DNA from: CAWHYG01 sp963833505
GTDB lineage: Bacteria > Eisenbacteria > RBG-16-71-46 > CAIMUX01
NCBI GenBank assembly: GCA_963833505.1
Contig: CAWHYG010000007.1
Location: forward strand, 1,922,001-1,986,000
DNA length: 64,000 bases
Direction of reading: 5' to 3'
Part shown: positions 52,873 through 61,939 of the stretch, in pieces
Numbering within the stretch: the stretch's first letter is position 1
Layout of the letters: every line of letters begins with the position of its first letter
Made by a program: the position numbers and the translations under genes
Notes under the pieces: model-generated
Database searches by the model: none
Told to the model about the DNA's origin: nothing
Seen by the model: only the letters and a program-made list of their open reading frames with translations

Positions 52873-53614
52873 TTCCATAGCAGCCGCATCCTCGCTCGTT
52901 CCAGCCGCTTCGGGTCACCGAAGGATTGCTTCGGTGTCGTTCTTACACCGACGGCAACCGCGGCCGCGTTTGTGACGTCGATCTGATTGAATCGAGACTC
53001 AGTGACATTTGTGCCGCCGGCACCTTTGCCTCAAGAAACAACTTGATTCTCCCGGGGAACTTTCCTATACTGCCGCCAGTTTGTCGGGATGCCTGCATCG
53101 CTTATACTGATTGCGAACGGTCGCACTGAAAACGCCAGCGCGGCGGCGTTCACGCGGAGGCCCACGGCAGACTGATCGCCTGGTGCCGCATAGATGTGAC
53201 TGCGATTCGAACGTCAGGGGAGTCAAGCAGCAGCTGACGCAGTTCCGCATTGAGGGGTTGGGATACCTGAGCACGACGCATTCCGGACCCTGAGCCAGGT
53301 ATTGTTTTCTCTTTCTCCGGTTGCGCCGGGTTTGTCGCCATCCCTCTTGGTTCGCGATGGACGCGGCAGATTCCATCCTGCCGGGGAGGGGTGATTATTG
53401 CGTTCCGACCGACGTTCCGCTGATTTTACAGGGAGAATACAGTCCCAAAGCCGCGTTCTCCGGTACTGTCACGTCCTTGTCAGTCCATGAAGCTCTGGGG
53501 GAACGGAGTCGCCTTCCCCCGAATGCGGGCCGGAATCGAGCGCTTCGGCTTGGCCAGCCACGTCGAGTCGGTCACCCTCCGCCCGCGGCACACCACCGAC
53601 AGGAGAGTTAAACC
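52873..53614. other. long intergenic/leader region upstream of the beta-helix gene
   Basis: 742 bp without a supported gene. It contains two tandem promoters near 53043-53108 and then about 500 nt of possible 5' leader before the ribosome-binding site AGGAG preceding the ATG at 53615. Short open frames in the leader have no recognisable motif. No riboswitch class is identified. Confidence 0.5.
53043..53108 (+). promoter_or_regulatory. two tandem sigma-70-like promoters
   Basis: P1: TTGATT (53043-53048), 17-nt spacer, TATACT (53066-53071). P2: TTGTCG (53081-53086), 16-nt spacer, TATACT (53103-53108). Both point toward the surface-protein genes at 53.6 kb. Confidence 0.6.
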
Positions 53615-55729
53615 ATGAAACGCCTGCTTCTGGTTCTTGCGCTTATGGGCCTGGCCACAGCACCGGCTCTGGGAGTTTCCACGGTCTGGGTGGATGATGA
53701 CTGGTATACGTACCCCATCAGCACCCCGGTGGGTGGCCACACGATCGGCGTCGACGCCTTTGGCACCATCCAGGCGGCCATCGACGCCGTCGATCCCGGT
53801 GGCACCATCAACGTGTACCCGGGAACCTACAATCACGACGAGGCGGACGGCTGGGATCCCGTGACGGGAGGACCCGGCGCCAACAACTTCAACATCTTCG
53901 TGCACAAGGCGATGCTCATTCAAGGCATCGATGGTGGCGGAAACCCCATCGCCTCCTACTCCGGGATCCAGGCCTTCATCGTTGCCAAACAAGACCTCCC
54001 TGATTTCGGATCCTCCGCGATTTTCGTCCAAGCCGACAATGTCACGATCACGGGGTTTGATGTGACCGGATGGAATGCGGGCAACGACAAGACCGTCGAG
54101 GTGACAGGAGACAACTTCACCATCAAGGCCTGTCGGCTCCATGCGCTGGACAACACCTCCTGTCTCTATTTCGACGATACCCACTTTGATCCGGTCCACA
54201 ACGTCGCCCACGTGCTGTCCTACCGGGTGGACGGGAACTTGATCGACGGGGGAGGTCCCGACGCTTCGGGCATTCGGATCTCCAGCGGTCCGGGATGGAC
54301 CGGCCTGGTCACCGGCCGCGTCATCACCGCCAACACGTTCAATAACAACCAGGACGCCATTGCCTTCGTCGGTCCCGGAGCGGAAGACTGGGATTACTAT
54401 CCCGTCGGAGCCGCCAACATTACCGCAAACAGCTTCAGCAACTCCGCCCGCCGGCACGTGATCGCCTGGGGAAAGTACCAAGGCGTTCAAGGCTATGTGG
54501 CTCCGGATTGGAGCGCCACGCTTGCGGGCAACACCTTCGACAAGGGGGCGGTTCCTTGGACGCCCGGGGGCGACGATCGCTATTGGGATTCCGCGCCCTT
54601 CTACTACGTCCGTGGAATCTACAGCGCCATCCAACGCTACGCGATCAACCGCGCCCTGGATGGCGACAAGGTGCAGGTTCTCCCGGGAAACTACGTGGAG
54701 CAGATCGAGATCGCGAAGAACATCACGCTCTACGGCGCGGGCCGTGCTAACACCACGATTACCTCGCCTGCTTCGCTGCCGCTCTCCTTCAGCACCCCTG
54801 GCAACAACAACTACCCGGTCGTCTACATCCACGACGTGGCGAACGCTGTGGTCCATGACCTCACCGTGGACGGCGCCGGCCAGGGCAACAGCAACTACCG
54901 CTTCATCGGCGTGGCCTTCTGGAACGCCGGCGGCCACCTTCTGTCCTGCGACGTCAAAAACGTCGAGGATACCCCCTTTTCCGGAGCGCAGGACGGAGTC
55001 GGAGTCTACTCGTACAACAGCGGCGTGGGACCCTACAGTCTGGAAGCGGGCGACGTGAATGTAACCGACTTCCAGAAGACCGGAATGGCCCTGTCCGGAA
55101 CCGGGATGACCGTCAACGTCCACGGCTGCTCGACCATCGGCGAGGGGCCCACCGGCGTGACGGCTCAGAACGGCATCCAGATCGGCTACGGCGCCGGTGG
55201 AACCGTGAACGGCTGCAAGATCCAGGACGTGTGGTACACGGGCCCGACCTACACCGCCACCGGGCTTTTGCTTTACCAACAGAGCGGCGCGACCATCCTC
55301 AACATGTCCACGCCGAACGGAATCATCCGGTGTCAAGGGTCGGTCTACGTCCAGGACGGACCGGCCAGCCTGACGGACGTGACGGCCGACAACTCCGGGC
55401 ATCTGCCGGCCACGGATCCAAGCTGGGCCCTGACCCTATACAACACCTCGGCCAGCCTCCAGCGACCGAGCCGCGCCTCCGTGCGTCTCGCTTCGGCCTG
55501 GCAGGAGCCGGCCGCCCGGGCATCTGGCAATCCCCGTGCCTCCTACGACATCAGCGTGAACGGCGGCTGCCTCATCGGGAGCGGAGGCGGGGCCACCGGG
55601 TCGAGCGGGATCTATGCCTGGTCGGCCGGGGGACCGCTCACGGTGATGGCCGACAGCTTGCTGGTTGTCCGGTTGGGACGAGGGCATGGTGGCCGACGGC
55701 GCCAGCGTGACCTTGACGGCCAACCATGA
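53615..55729 (+). CDS. secreted right-handed beta-helix protein, N-terminal part (frameshifted gene)
   Basis: 704 aa as read. Signal peptide (LLLVLALMGLATAPALG), then VWVDDDWY and FGTIQAAIDAVDPGGTINVYPGTY, the opening of NosD/pectate-lyase-like right-handed beta-helices; further coils follow (ITLYGAGRANTTITS; VVHDLTVDGAG). From about residue 685 the sequence becomes Arg-rich (RLGRGHGGRRRQRD) and stops, while the expected beta-helix continues in the overlapping next frame (SGWDEGMVADGASVTL). A single extra T near 55660 would explain it. Residues about 616-642 are also unusually Arg/Pro-rich and may mark a second, compensated pair of shifts. Surface attachment and carbohydrate or protein binding are likely. 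Confidence 0.72.
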   Translation: MKRLLLVLALMGLATAPALGVSTVWVDDDWYTYPISTPVGGHTIGVDAFGTIQAAIDAVDPGGTINVYPGTYNHDEADGWDPVTGGPGANNFNIFVHKAMLIQGIDGGGNPIASYSGIQAFIVAKQDLPDFGSSAIFVQADNVTITGFDVTGWNAGNDKTVEVTGDNFTIKACRLHALDNTSCLYFDDTHFDPVHNVAHVLSYRVDGNLIDGGGPDASGIRISSGPGWTGLVTGRVITANTFNNNQDAIAFVGPGAEDWDYYPVGAANITANSFSNSARRHVIAWGKYQGVQGYVAPDWSATLAGNTFDKGAVPWTPGGDDRYWDSAPFYYVRGIYSAIQRYAINRALDGDKVQVLPGNYVEQIEIAKNITLYGAGRANTTITSPASLPLSFSTPGNNNYPVVYIHDVANAVVHDLTVDGAGQGNSNYRFIGVAFWNAGGHLLSCDVKNVEDTPFSGAQDGVGVYSYNSGVGPYSLEAGDVNVTDFQKTGMALSGTGMTVNVHGCSTIGEGPTGVTAQNGIQIGYGAGGTVNGCKIQDVWYTGPTYTATGLLLYQQSGATILNMSTPNGIIRCQGSVYVQDGPASLTDVTADNSGHLPATDPSWALTLYNTSASLQRPSRASVRLASAWQEPAARASGNPRASYDISVNGGCLIGSGGGATGSSGIYAWSAGGPLTVMADSLLVVRLGRGHGGRRRQRDLDGQP

Positions 55730-57764
55730 CCGGATCGTCCAGAACTACACGGCAGGGTATGATCACCTGACGGGCACAAGCGCGGAGAACGCGGAGTACA
55801 ACTGGTGGGGCGATCCTTCAGGTCCCGGTGGCGCGGGCGGAGGTTCCGGCAACAAGGTGCTGCCGGTAACCAACTCCAACGTCGACTTCAACCCCTGGAT
55901 GATCGGCGGCAACGGCACCTGCGGACAACCGCTCGCGAACAACACGGTCGGGCCGGTTCCGCCCGGAACCTGCATTTCCACCGTGCATCCTTGCGTGACC
56001 GTGCCGTTCAACATCAACCACACCGACAATACTCCGATCCGCGGCTACAGCGTGACCTTCCAGCTCAGCTCGCTGGCGCTGTGCGCGGGAACCGCCAGTA
56101 TCACGCAGGGAAGCTACCTTCACTACACGGGCGGCGTGAACACGACGTTCCAGGTGATCGACAACGGCAGCGGCTCCTACACGGTGGATTCCGCGATTCT
56201 CGGTCTTCCCTGCGGCGTGACCGCCCCGACGGGCACGCTCTTCAGCGCGGACGTCAAGAACTTGGACGGCGACGGCACCGGCATTCTGACGGTAACCTCG
56301 TTGATCCTCCGCGACTGCAGCAACAACACGATCCCGTCCGTTCCGGGCGCACCCGGCACGATCACGATCGACAACACGCCGCCGGCGGCCATCTCGGATC
56401 TGGGGGCCGCTCAGCTCATGGCCGGAAACGACACGACGGGGACGACGAAGGTGGCCCTGACCTTCACCGCTCCGGGCGGAACGACGGCCCAGGTCTACCG
56501 CGCACCCTATGTGCTGAGCGACGGTAGAACCAACGCCTACCCCGAATACGGAGACGACGATCATGCCGCCGGCCCGCCGGCCACCCCCAGCTATCCGCCG
56601 GGTGCGCCCTGGGCCCTGACCAGCGTGACCGCCAGCGGCCAGACCGACCAGACGTCCGCCCGCGGATACTGGTATTATGTGGTCTTCACCACGGATGCCT
56701 GTGGGAACGTCTCGACCGTATCCAACGTTTCCGACCACGGCACCGGGGTGCTCAACTACTTCCTGGGCGACGTCAGCAACGGTGTCTCCGTGGGATGCCA
56801 CGGCAACAACCAGGTCTTCAACGAGGACATCTCCCGCCTCGGCGCCCACTACGGCGCTGGCCTGGGCGACAACGACCCCTGGGGCTGCCTGGACGTCGGC
56901 CCTACCACCGACGGCTCGGTCAACAGCCTGCCCAAGCCGGATGACAAGATCGGATTCGAAGACCTCATGATCTTCGCCATGAACTACGGTCAGGTCAGCC
57001 TGAACGGACCTTCGCCGGCCGGATCCGTGGCCGGCAACGCGCCCGGCCGCGAGCATCCGATCCTGACCCTGACCCGTGACGTCTCCGGCCTGCCGGGGAC
57101 CCTGACCGCCCGGTTGCATCTCGAGAACAACCAGTCCGTGGCCAAGGGGATTCACGCCGTCGTGGCCTTCGACGCGAGCAAGCTCGAGCTGCTCGGCGTG
57201 ACCCAGGGAAGTCTCCTGGGCAACCAGAACGTCTTTTTCAAGAACCTGCCGGCGGATGGAGGAGTCGCGGTCGATCTCGCCGCCCTCGGACAGGGCGCGA
57301 CGATCCAGGGGTCGGGCGAGGTGGCGGTGCTGAGCTTCCGCCTCAAGACTCCGGGAGCGATTCCGGCTCTTCAGACCGCGGACCTGCGCGATCGGAACAA
57401 CCACTTCCTCGGCGACGTGCCGGAGGGAGCGGTGGGTCCGACCGTGTTGGCCAGTCCGCAGAACACCACCACGAACCTGACGCCGATGGAGCTTCGGTTC
57501 GATTCGGCGCGGCCCAATCCGTTCACCGGGAGCACGGACCTGAGCTTCCAGCTTCCGGCGGAGACGGGCGTGCGGATCGAGATCCACGACGTGAGCGGCC
57601 GGCTGATCCGGACGGTTCTGGACCAGACGGTTTCGGCGGGTGAGCACGTGGCCACCTGGGACGGGCGGAACGACGCCGGCAACAACGTGGGTGCGGGAGT
57701 CTACCTCTGCACCTTCCGGGCCGGCGAGTTCCAGCAGACCCAGAAACTCTTCCGGTATCGGTAG
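55665..57764 (+). CDS. C-terminal part of the beta-helix protein: dockerin-like, cohesin-like and FlgD sorting domains
   Basis: 699 aa as read, but probably the continuation of the preceding gene after a 1-nt frameshift; no signal peptide or ribosome-binding site at its ATG. Order: end of beta-helix (residues 1-60), a cohesin-like/Ig segment (about 90-215), a fibronectin-type stretch (about 225-350), a dockerin-like segment (FLGDVSNG through DDKIGFEDLMIFAMNYG, about 365-440), a cohesin-like domain (about 460-570) and a FlgD-Ig sorting domain starting SARPNPF and ending KLFRYR. The last ~800 bp are nearly identical to the end of the gene at 59084. Confidence 0.75.
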   Translation: MSGWDEGMVADGASVTLTANHDRIVQNYTAGYDHLTGTSAENAEYNWWGDPSGPGGAGGGSGNKVLPVTNSNVDFNPWMIGGNGTCGQPLANNTVGPVPPGTCISTVHPCVTVPFNINHTDNTPIRGYSVTFQLSSLALCAGTASITQGSYLHYTGGVNTTFQVIDNGSGSYTVDSAILGLPCGVTAPTGTLFSADVKNLDGDGTGILTVTSLILRDCSNNTIPSVPGAPGTITIDNTPPAAISDLGAAQLMAGNDTTGTTKVALTFTAPGGTTAQVYRAPYVLSDGRTNAYPEYGDDDHAAGPPATPSYPPGAPWALTSVTASGQTDQTSARGYWYYVVFTTDACGNVSTVSNVSDHGTGVLNYFLGDVSNGVSVGCHGNNQVFNEDISRLGAHYGAGLGDNDPWGCLDVGPTTDGSVNSLPKPDDKIGFEDLMIFAMNYGQVSLNGPSPAGSVAGNAPGREHPILTLTRDVSGLPGTLTARLHLENNQSVAKGIHAVVAFDASKLELLGVTQGSLLGNQNVFFKNLPADGGVAVDLAALGQGATIQGSGEVAVLSFRLKTPGAIPALQTADLRDRNNHFLGDVPEGAVGPTVLASPQNTTTNLTPMELRFDSARPNPFTGSTDLSFQLPAETGVRIEIHDVSGRLIRTVLDQTVSAGEHVATWDGRNDAGNNVGAGVYLCTFRAGEFQQTQKLFRYR
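56959..57764 (+). repeat. near-identical 3' segment, copy A (partner at 60789)
   Basis: Matches 60789-61594 at a constant offset of 3830 bp. From about 57240 to 57727 I see no difference at all, including third codon positions; a cluster of differences lies between about 56985 and 57240. Confidence 0.92.
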
Positions 57765-57772
57765 CTTCTTCT

Positions 57773-57802
57773 GGGGAGCCGGGGTCCTGCGATCCCGGCT
57801 CC
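57773..57802. terminator. strong hairpin after the first surface-protein gene
   Basis: GGGAGCCGGG (57773-57782) pairs perfectly with CCCGGCTCCC (57793-57802) around a 10-nt loop. There is no T tract after it, so it may be an mRNA-processing or stability hairpin or a weak terminator. Confidence 0.5.
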
Positions 57803-57870
57803 CTGTGGTTCGCGTATCTGATCAGCAAGTCTCCGGCGCGAAGGCCGGCGCTTGCGACAGGAGACCAAAC

Positions 57871-58782
57871 ATGATCAGGACCGGCTCCGGCCTCTTCCGA
57901 CTGCTGGCCGCCGCGTGTGTCCTCCTGCCGGCTGCCGCTGGCTCCGCTTTCGCCGTGGATCCGTTCAACGTCTACGTCGATCCGGCGCTTCCCGACACCG
58001 TGTTCGCGCTGCTGAACACGACCTTCAACATCTACCTGGACGTCGACTCGACGGCCAAGGAGTTCAACGGCTTCGACGTCACACTGCAATTCCGGCCGTC
58101 CGTGGTTTCCCTGCAATCCTCCTCGGAAGGGCCTCTCTTTCCGGGCCTCTGTCCGAACCGGTTCACGCCCACATCCAACACCGACTCGACCGCCACTTTC
58201 GGAGATTTTCTCCTTTGCAACGGGATCTCCGCCAACGGCCCGGGCAGCCTGGTCATCTACACGTTCACAGCTTTGGCCCCCGGCGTCAGTCCGGTGACGA
58301 TCACCTCCGACCCGAACCGCTCGTTTTACGACGCCGGCCTCTACATCTGGCCGCAGAACCCGGTCTATCCGCGGCAGGTCATCTTCCACAACGCCGTGGT
58401 GAAGGTGCTGGGCCCTGGCGCAGGGGCTCCCGAGTCCGGAAAGGCCTCCGCCGACCGGCCGCGGGTGTGGATTGCTCCCGATCCCATCCGTGATGCAGGA
58501 GAGATTCACGCGTTGTTTCCCGCACTGGCGGCACCGGACCGCACGATCGGCGCCGGCCGATCCTGGGCTACATCCGGCTGCCTCCCGGTTGAGCTCATGA
58601 TCCTGGATTCCGCCGGACGCCTGATCACCCGCTGGTCGGAAGGCGCCGCCGGCCCTGGTCTGCTGGTCGTTCCGTGGAGACCGGTCGGGTCGGGCGGCCA
58701 GTGCCTGGCGGCCGGCGTGTACTTCTGCGTTCTGGAGCACGGAGGTGAAACCGCCATTACGCGCTTTGTCGTGGTTCGATAG
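57871..58782 (+). CDS. secreted cohesin-like protein with sorting domain
   Basis: A 303-aa exported protein. Signal peptide LLAAACVLLPAAAGSAFA; residues about 27-180 are a cohesin-like beta-sandwich (FNIYLDVDSTAKEFNGFDVTLQF, then GSLVIYTFTALAPGVSPVTI). The C-terminal ~100 residues are a diverged FlgD-like sorting domain (ELMILDSAGRLITRW; AAGVYFCVLEHGG). AGGAG lies 7 nt before the ATG at 57871. It follows the preceding gene after a strong hairpin. Binding partner unknown, but dockerin-like segments occur in the neighbours. Confidence 0.75.
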   Translation: MIRTGSGLFRLLAAACVLLPAAAGSAFAVDPFNVYVDPALPDTVFALLNTTFNIYLDVDSTAKEFNGFDVTLQFRPSVVSLQSSSEGPLFPGLCPNRFTPTSNTDSTATFGDFLLCNGISANGPGSLVIYTFTALAPGVSPVTITSDPNRSFYDAGLYIWPQNPVYPRQVIFHNAVVKVLGPGAGAPESGKASADRPRVWIAPDPIRDAGEIHALFPALAAPDRTIGAGRSWATSGCLPVELMILDSAGRLITRWSEGAAGPGLLVVPWRPVGSGGQCLAAGVYFCVLEHGGETAITRFVVVR

Positions 58783-59083
58783 ATCTTTCGCCGGTTTGCA
58801 GAATAGCCGGCTGGTCCGACGACAAAATCGGAGGACCCGTCGCGCATGGCTCCGCATCGTCGACAGCCGAATCGGTGAATCACCGACAGGCGCATCGGCA
58901 CATTGCCGTCAGCCAGCTCGGCACCCGCCGGGACCGCCGTCGGACAATCGGGGGGACGAATGAACGATCTCAACGTTCGATGGGGCACAAGACAACGCGG
59001 GCCTCCAGCCCGCCGCCTCCGGCCTCCTGGCGCATTTCTTCGCGTTGTTTCAAGAGTCGGGTGACGAAAGGGAGGTTCTTGAA
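58783..59083. other. intergenic region between surface-protein genes
   Basis: 301 bp. The ribosome-binding site GGGAGG is present about 10 nt before the ATG at 59084. No promoter pair, repeat or RNA gene is clear. Confidence 0.45.
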
Positions 59084-61594
59084 ATGAGATCATTGTCCTG
59101 CCTGCTTTTGGCCTTACTGGCCACGACAGCTTTGACTGCGGCTGCCGCCGCCGCCACGGTGGACTTCGAGCAGATCCTCGGGTACACACTCGCAGCCGAC
59201 GGCCACGGGGTCTGCGTCCGTTCGATGGATCAGAACCACACATTCGGCGGTTCGTGGTCCGCCAGGCTCTACCTGCCGGACATGTGGAACGACTTCTCCA
59301 AGGTGCGGTTTCCGGCCGGAGGTCCGCTGCGGGACAACAGCGGGACCTTCTGGTACTTCGTCCCGGGGAGCGGCACGACCACGTTGATTCCCTACATGTA
59401 CTTCTGGATCGATTCCAACGGAAACGGCATCGAGGACTACACCGGCGGCAATGACGGCGACTCCTTTGTCATCGCCTTCATCACGGGCGGATCGCCGTAC
59501 GTTGAAGGCGCCTGGTCGCAGTCCGGCCTGAATTCGAGCACCATCGTCCACGTCGTGGGCAACCGCACCGGGCTGGCAGATGGCGAATTCAGCTCGAGCA
59601 ACGGCGGCGGACTGCTCTCTGATCTGTACAATCACAACTTCGACGGCCACAAGACCTGGGGCGACCTGAATCTGCTCGAAGCCCGGGTCGGCGCCGGAGA
59701 ATGGCCGGAAAGCGTTCCGACTTCCTTCACGAGCTACGTCGACGACATCGTGGTGACTTCGGCCGGAAACAGCAACCCGGTCACGCCGACCGCAACGAAC
59801 GGCCTTTGCCTCGGAAGCGGCTGCGGGCCGGTGGCGTTCCAAATCGTCCGAACCGATGCCATCCCCATGAGAGGGTACAGCGTGACCTTCCAGCTCAGTC
59901 CGGAGCTGGTGCTGTGCTCGGATGTGCTGCACAGCGTTACGCAAGGTACCTATCTGAGCTCCATCGGCGGGACCGATTTCGAGGTCACTTCGAATGGCGG
60001 CGGGTCCTATACCGTCGATTGCGCGATCCTAGGAGGCGGCCCGGGCAATTGCGGCCAGAGCGCCAGCTCGGGCACCTTATTCAACGTCTCGGTGAAAGAG
60101 GCGAACGGCGACGGTGTCGGCCAGGTCGCGGTGGCCTCGGTCACGTACCGCGACTGCAACAACGCCCCGATTCCCGGCTCGACCGGGGCTCCCGCCTGGC
60201 TCTGGATCGACACCACGCCGCCGGGAGTCGTGACGAGCCTGGCGGCGACCCAGGTGAAGTCCGGGAACGATCACGATGGAACCACCAAGATCACGCTCAC
60301 CTTCGCTCCTCCGGCGGACGCGGACCTGGCCGGGATCGAGGTCTACCGGGCTCCTTACGGCGTTGGCGACGGAAGCAGCGCGTACCCCGAGTACAACGAT
60401 GTGTCCGGCGCCGGCGTGCCGAGCGTTCCCGGGTATCCGCCGGGGCCGCCTTGGGTCAAGACCGGCGTCACGGCCACCGGTCAGACCGACGAGGTCGCGA
60501 ACCGCGGCTACTGGTACTACGTGGCTTTCGCCAAGGACGCGTGCAACAACGTCTCGGTTGTTTCCAACGAGACCGCCGGGACGCTCAACTACCATCTGGG
60601 CGACGTGAGCACCGGCGACCAGACCTGCCAGGGCGACAACCTGGTTGGCGACCCGGACATCTCCTTCCTCGGTGCTCACTACGGCATCCCGTTGGCGTAC
60701 AACGACCCACAGAACTGCCTGGACGTGGGCCCGACCCAGGACTCCTCGGTCAACACCATGCCGACCACGGACAACAAGGTGAACTTCGAAGACCTCATGA
60801 TCTTCGCGATGAACTACGGCATGGTCAGCCTGAACGGGCCTTCGCCGGCCGGATCGCTGGCCGGTAACGCGCCCGGCCGCGAGCATCCGATCCTGACCCT
60901 GACCCGTGACGTCTCCGGCCTGCCGGGGACCCTGACCGCCCGGTTGCATCTCGAGAACAACCAGTCCGCCGTCAAGGGGATCCACGCCGTCGTGGCCTTT
61001 GACGCGAGCAAGCTCGAGCTGATCGGCGTGACCCAGGGAAGCCTCCTGAGCAACCAGGATGTCTTCTTCAAGAACCTGCCGGCGGATGGAGGAGTCGCGG
61101 TCGATCTCGCCGCCCTCGGACAGGGCGCGACGATCCAGGGGTCGGGCGAGGTGGCGGTGCTGAGCTTCCGCCTCAAGACTCCGGGAGCGATTCCGGCTCT
61201 TCAGACCGCGGACCTGCGCGATCGGAACAACCACTTCCTCGGCGACGTGCCGGAGGGAGCGGTGGGTCCGACCGTGTTGGCCAGTCCGCAGAACACCACC
61301 ACGAACCTGACGCCGATGGAGCTTCGGTTCGATTCGGCGCGGCCCAATCCGTTCACCGGGAGCACGGACCTGAGCTTCCAGCTTCCGGCGGAGACGGGCG
61401 TGCGGATCGAGATCCACGACGTGAGCGGCCGGCTGATCCGGACGGTTCTGGACCAGACGGTTTCGGCGGGTGAGCACGTGGCCACCTGGGACGGGCGGAA
61501 CGACGCCGGCAACAACGTGGGTGCGGGAGTCTACCTCTGCACCTTCCGGGCCGGCGACTTCCAGCAGACCCAGAAGCTGTTCCGATATCGATAG
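59084..61594 (+). CDS. secreted multidomain protein with dockerin-like, cohesin-like and FlgD sorting domains
   Basis: An 836-aa exported protein. Signal peptide LLLALLATTALTAAAAAA; an N-terminal jelly-roll-like domain (about 20-230: VDFEQILGYTLAADGHGV, WFYVPGSG-type strands). A cohesin-like Ig segment follows (about 245-360), then a fibronectin-type stretch (about 370-490), a dockerin-like segment (YHLGDVSTG through NKVNFEDLMIFAMNYG), a second cohesin-like domain and a FlgD-Ig sorting domain (SARPNPF to KLFRYR). The C-terminal ~270 residues are almost the same as in the gene ending at 57764. Having both dockerin- and cohesin-like parts in one chain suggests self- or cross-association on the cell surface. 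Confidence 0.8.
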   Translation: MRSLSCLLLALLATTALTAAAAAATVDFEQILGYTLAADGHGVCVRSMDQNHTFGGSWSARLYLPDMWNDFSKVRFPAGGPLRDNSGTFWYFVPGSGTTTLIPYMYFWIDSNGNGIEDYTGGNDGDSFVIAFITGGSPYVEGAWSQSGLNSSTIVHVVGNRTGLADGEFSSSNGGGLLSDLYNHNFDGHKTWGDLNLLEARVGAGEWPESVPTSFTSYVDDIVVTSAGNSNPVTPTATNGLCLGSGCGPVAFQIVRTDAIPMRGYSVTFQLSPELVLCSDVLHSVTQGTYLSSIGGTDFEVTSNGGGSYTVDCAILGGGPGNCGQSASSGTLFNVSVKEANGDGVGQVAVASVTYRDCNNAPIPGSTGAPAWLWIDTTPPGVVTSLAATQVKSGNDHDGTTKITLTFAPPADADLAGIEVYRAPYGVGDGSSAYPEYNDVSGAGVPSVPGYPPGPPWVKTGVTATGQTDEVANRGYWYYVAFAKDACNNVSVVSNETAGTLNYHLGDVSTGDQTCQGDNLVGDPDISFLGAHYGIPLAYNDPQNCLDVGPTQDSSVNTMPTTDNKVNFEDLMIFAMNYGMVSLNGPSPAGSLAGNAPGREHPILTLTRDVSGLPGTLTARLHLENNQSAVKGIHAVVAFDASKLELIGVTQGSLLSNQDVFFKNLPADGGVAVDLAALGQGATIQGSGEVAVLSFRLKTPGAIPALQTADLRDRNNHFLGDVPEGAVGPTVLASPQNTTTNLTPMELRFDSARPNPFTGSTDLSFQLPAETGVRIEIHDVSGRLIRTVLDQTVSAGEHVATWDGRNDAGNNVGAGVYLCTFRAGDFQQTQKLFRYR
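60789..61594 (+). repeat. near-identical 3' segment, copy B (partner at 56959)
   Basis: Second copy of the 806-bp segment encoding cohesin-like plus sorting domains, 3830 bp downstream and in the same orientation. Confidence 0.92.
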
Positions 61595-61698
61595 GCGACT
61601 CCAGGCGGCTCGCATTCGCCCGCGGTCGGCGTGGGTAGCGGTCGCCCCCGACCTGGGAAATCGGAGCTGATGGAACAACCCTCTCGGGGGTCACAGAG

Positions 61699-61725
61699 GC
61701 CGCTTCCTCGATCCGGGGAAGCGGC
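61699..61725 (+). terminator. candidate terminator hairpin after the surface-protein cluster
   Basis: GCCGCTTCC (61699-61707) pairs perfectly with GGAAGCGGC (61717-61725) around a 9-nt loop; the tail TTCACTCC is only weakly T-rich. Confidence 0.45.
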
Positions 61726-61766
61726 TTCACTCCGTCGGAGGCGGACTGATTGAACGCGGTGTTCAC

Positions 61767-61852
61767 CTCGCCCGCTTTCACCATGCGCCAGCGGCTGGGC
61801 CGCATTCACCATGTCTTCGTCTCGCCCGCATTCACCATACGCTCGGCTGGCC
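61767..61852. repeat. 54-bp-spaced direct repeat upstream of the Mut7-C gene
   Basis: CTCGCCCGCTTTCACCAT at 61767 recurs as CTCGCCCGCATTCACCAT at 61821; a partial copy (GCCGCATTCACCAT) lies between them at 61799. Confidence 0.75.
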
Positions 61853-61939
61853 CGACTGGATCCGCCAGCCGACGTGAAAACCCGCCGCGACTCCCGGAAT
61901 CGGCTGGAGCCCGGCTGTCGCGTGCGCCAGGATGCAGGC

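Noticed and set aside
51802..52878. 358-codon minus-strand frame covering the dienelactone hydrolase gene
   Set aside because: The plus frame has a catalytic triad and signal sequence; the minus frame has neither motif nor start site.
53480..57647. Two 600+ codon minus-strand frames opposite the surface-protein genes
   Set aside because: Composition is Val/Asp/Arg/Gly-rich antisense translation; signal peptides and sorting domains are on the plus strand.
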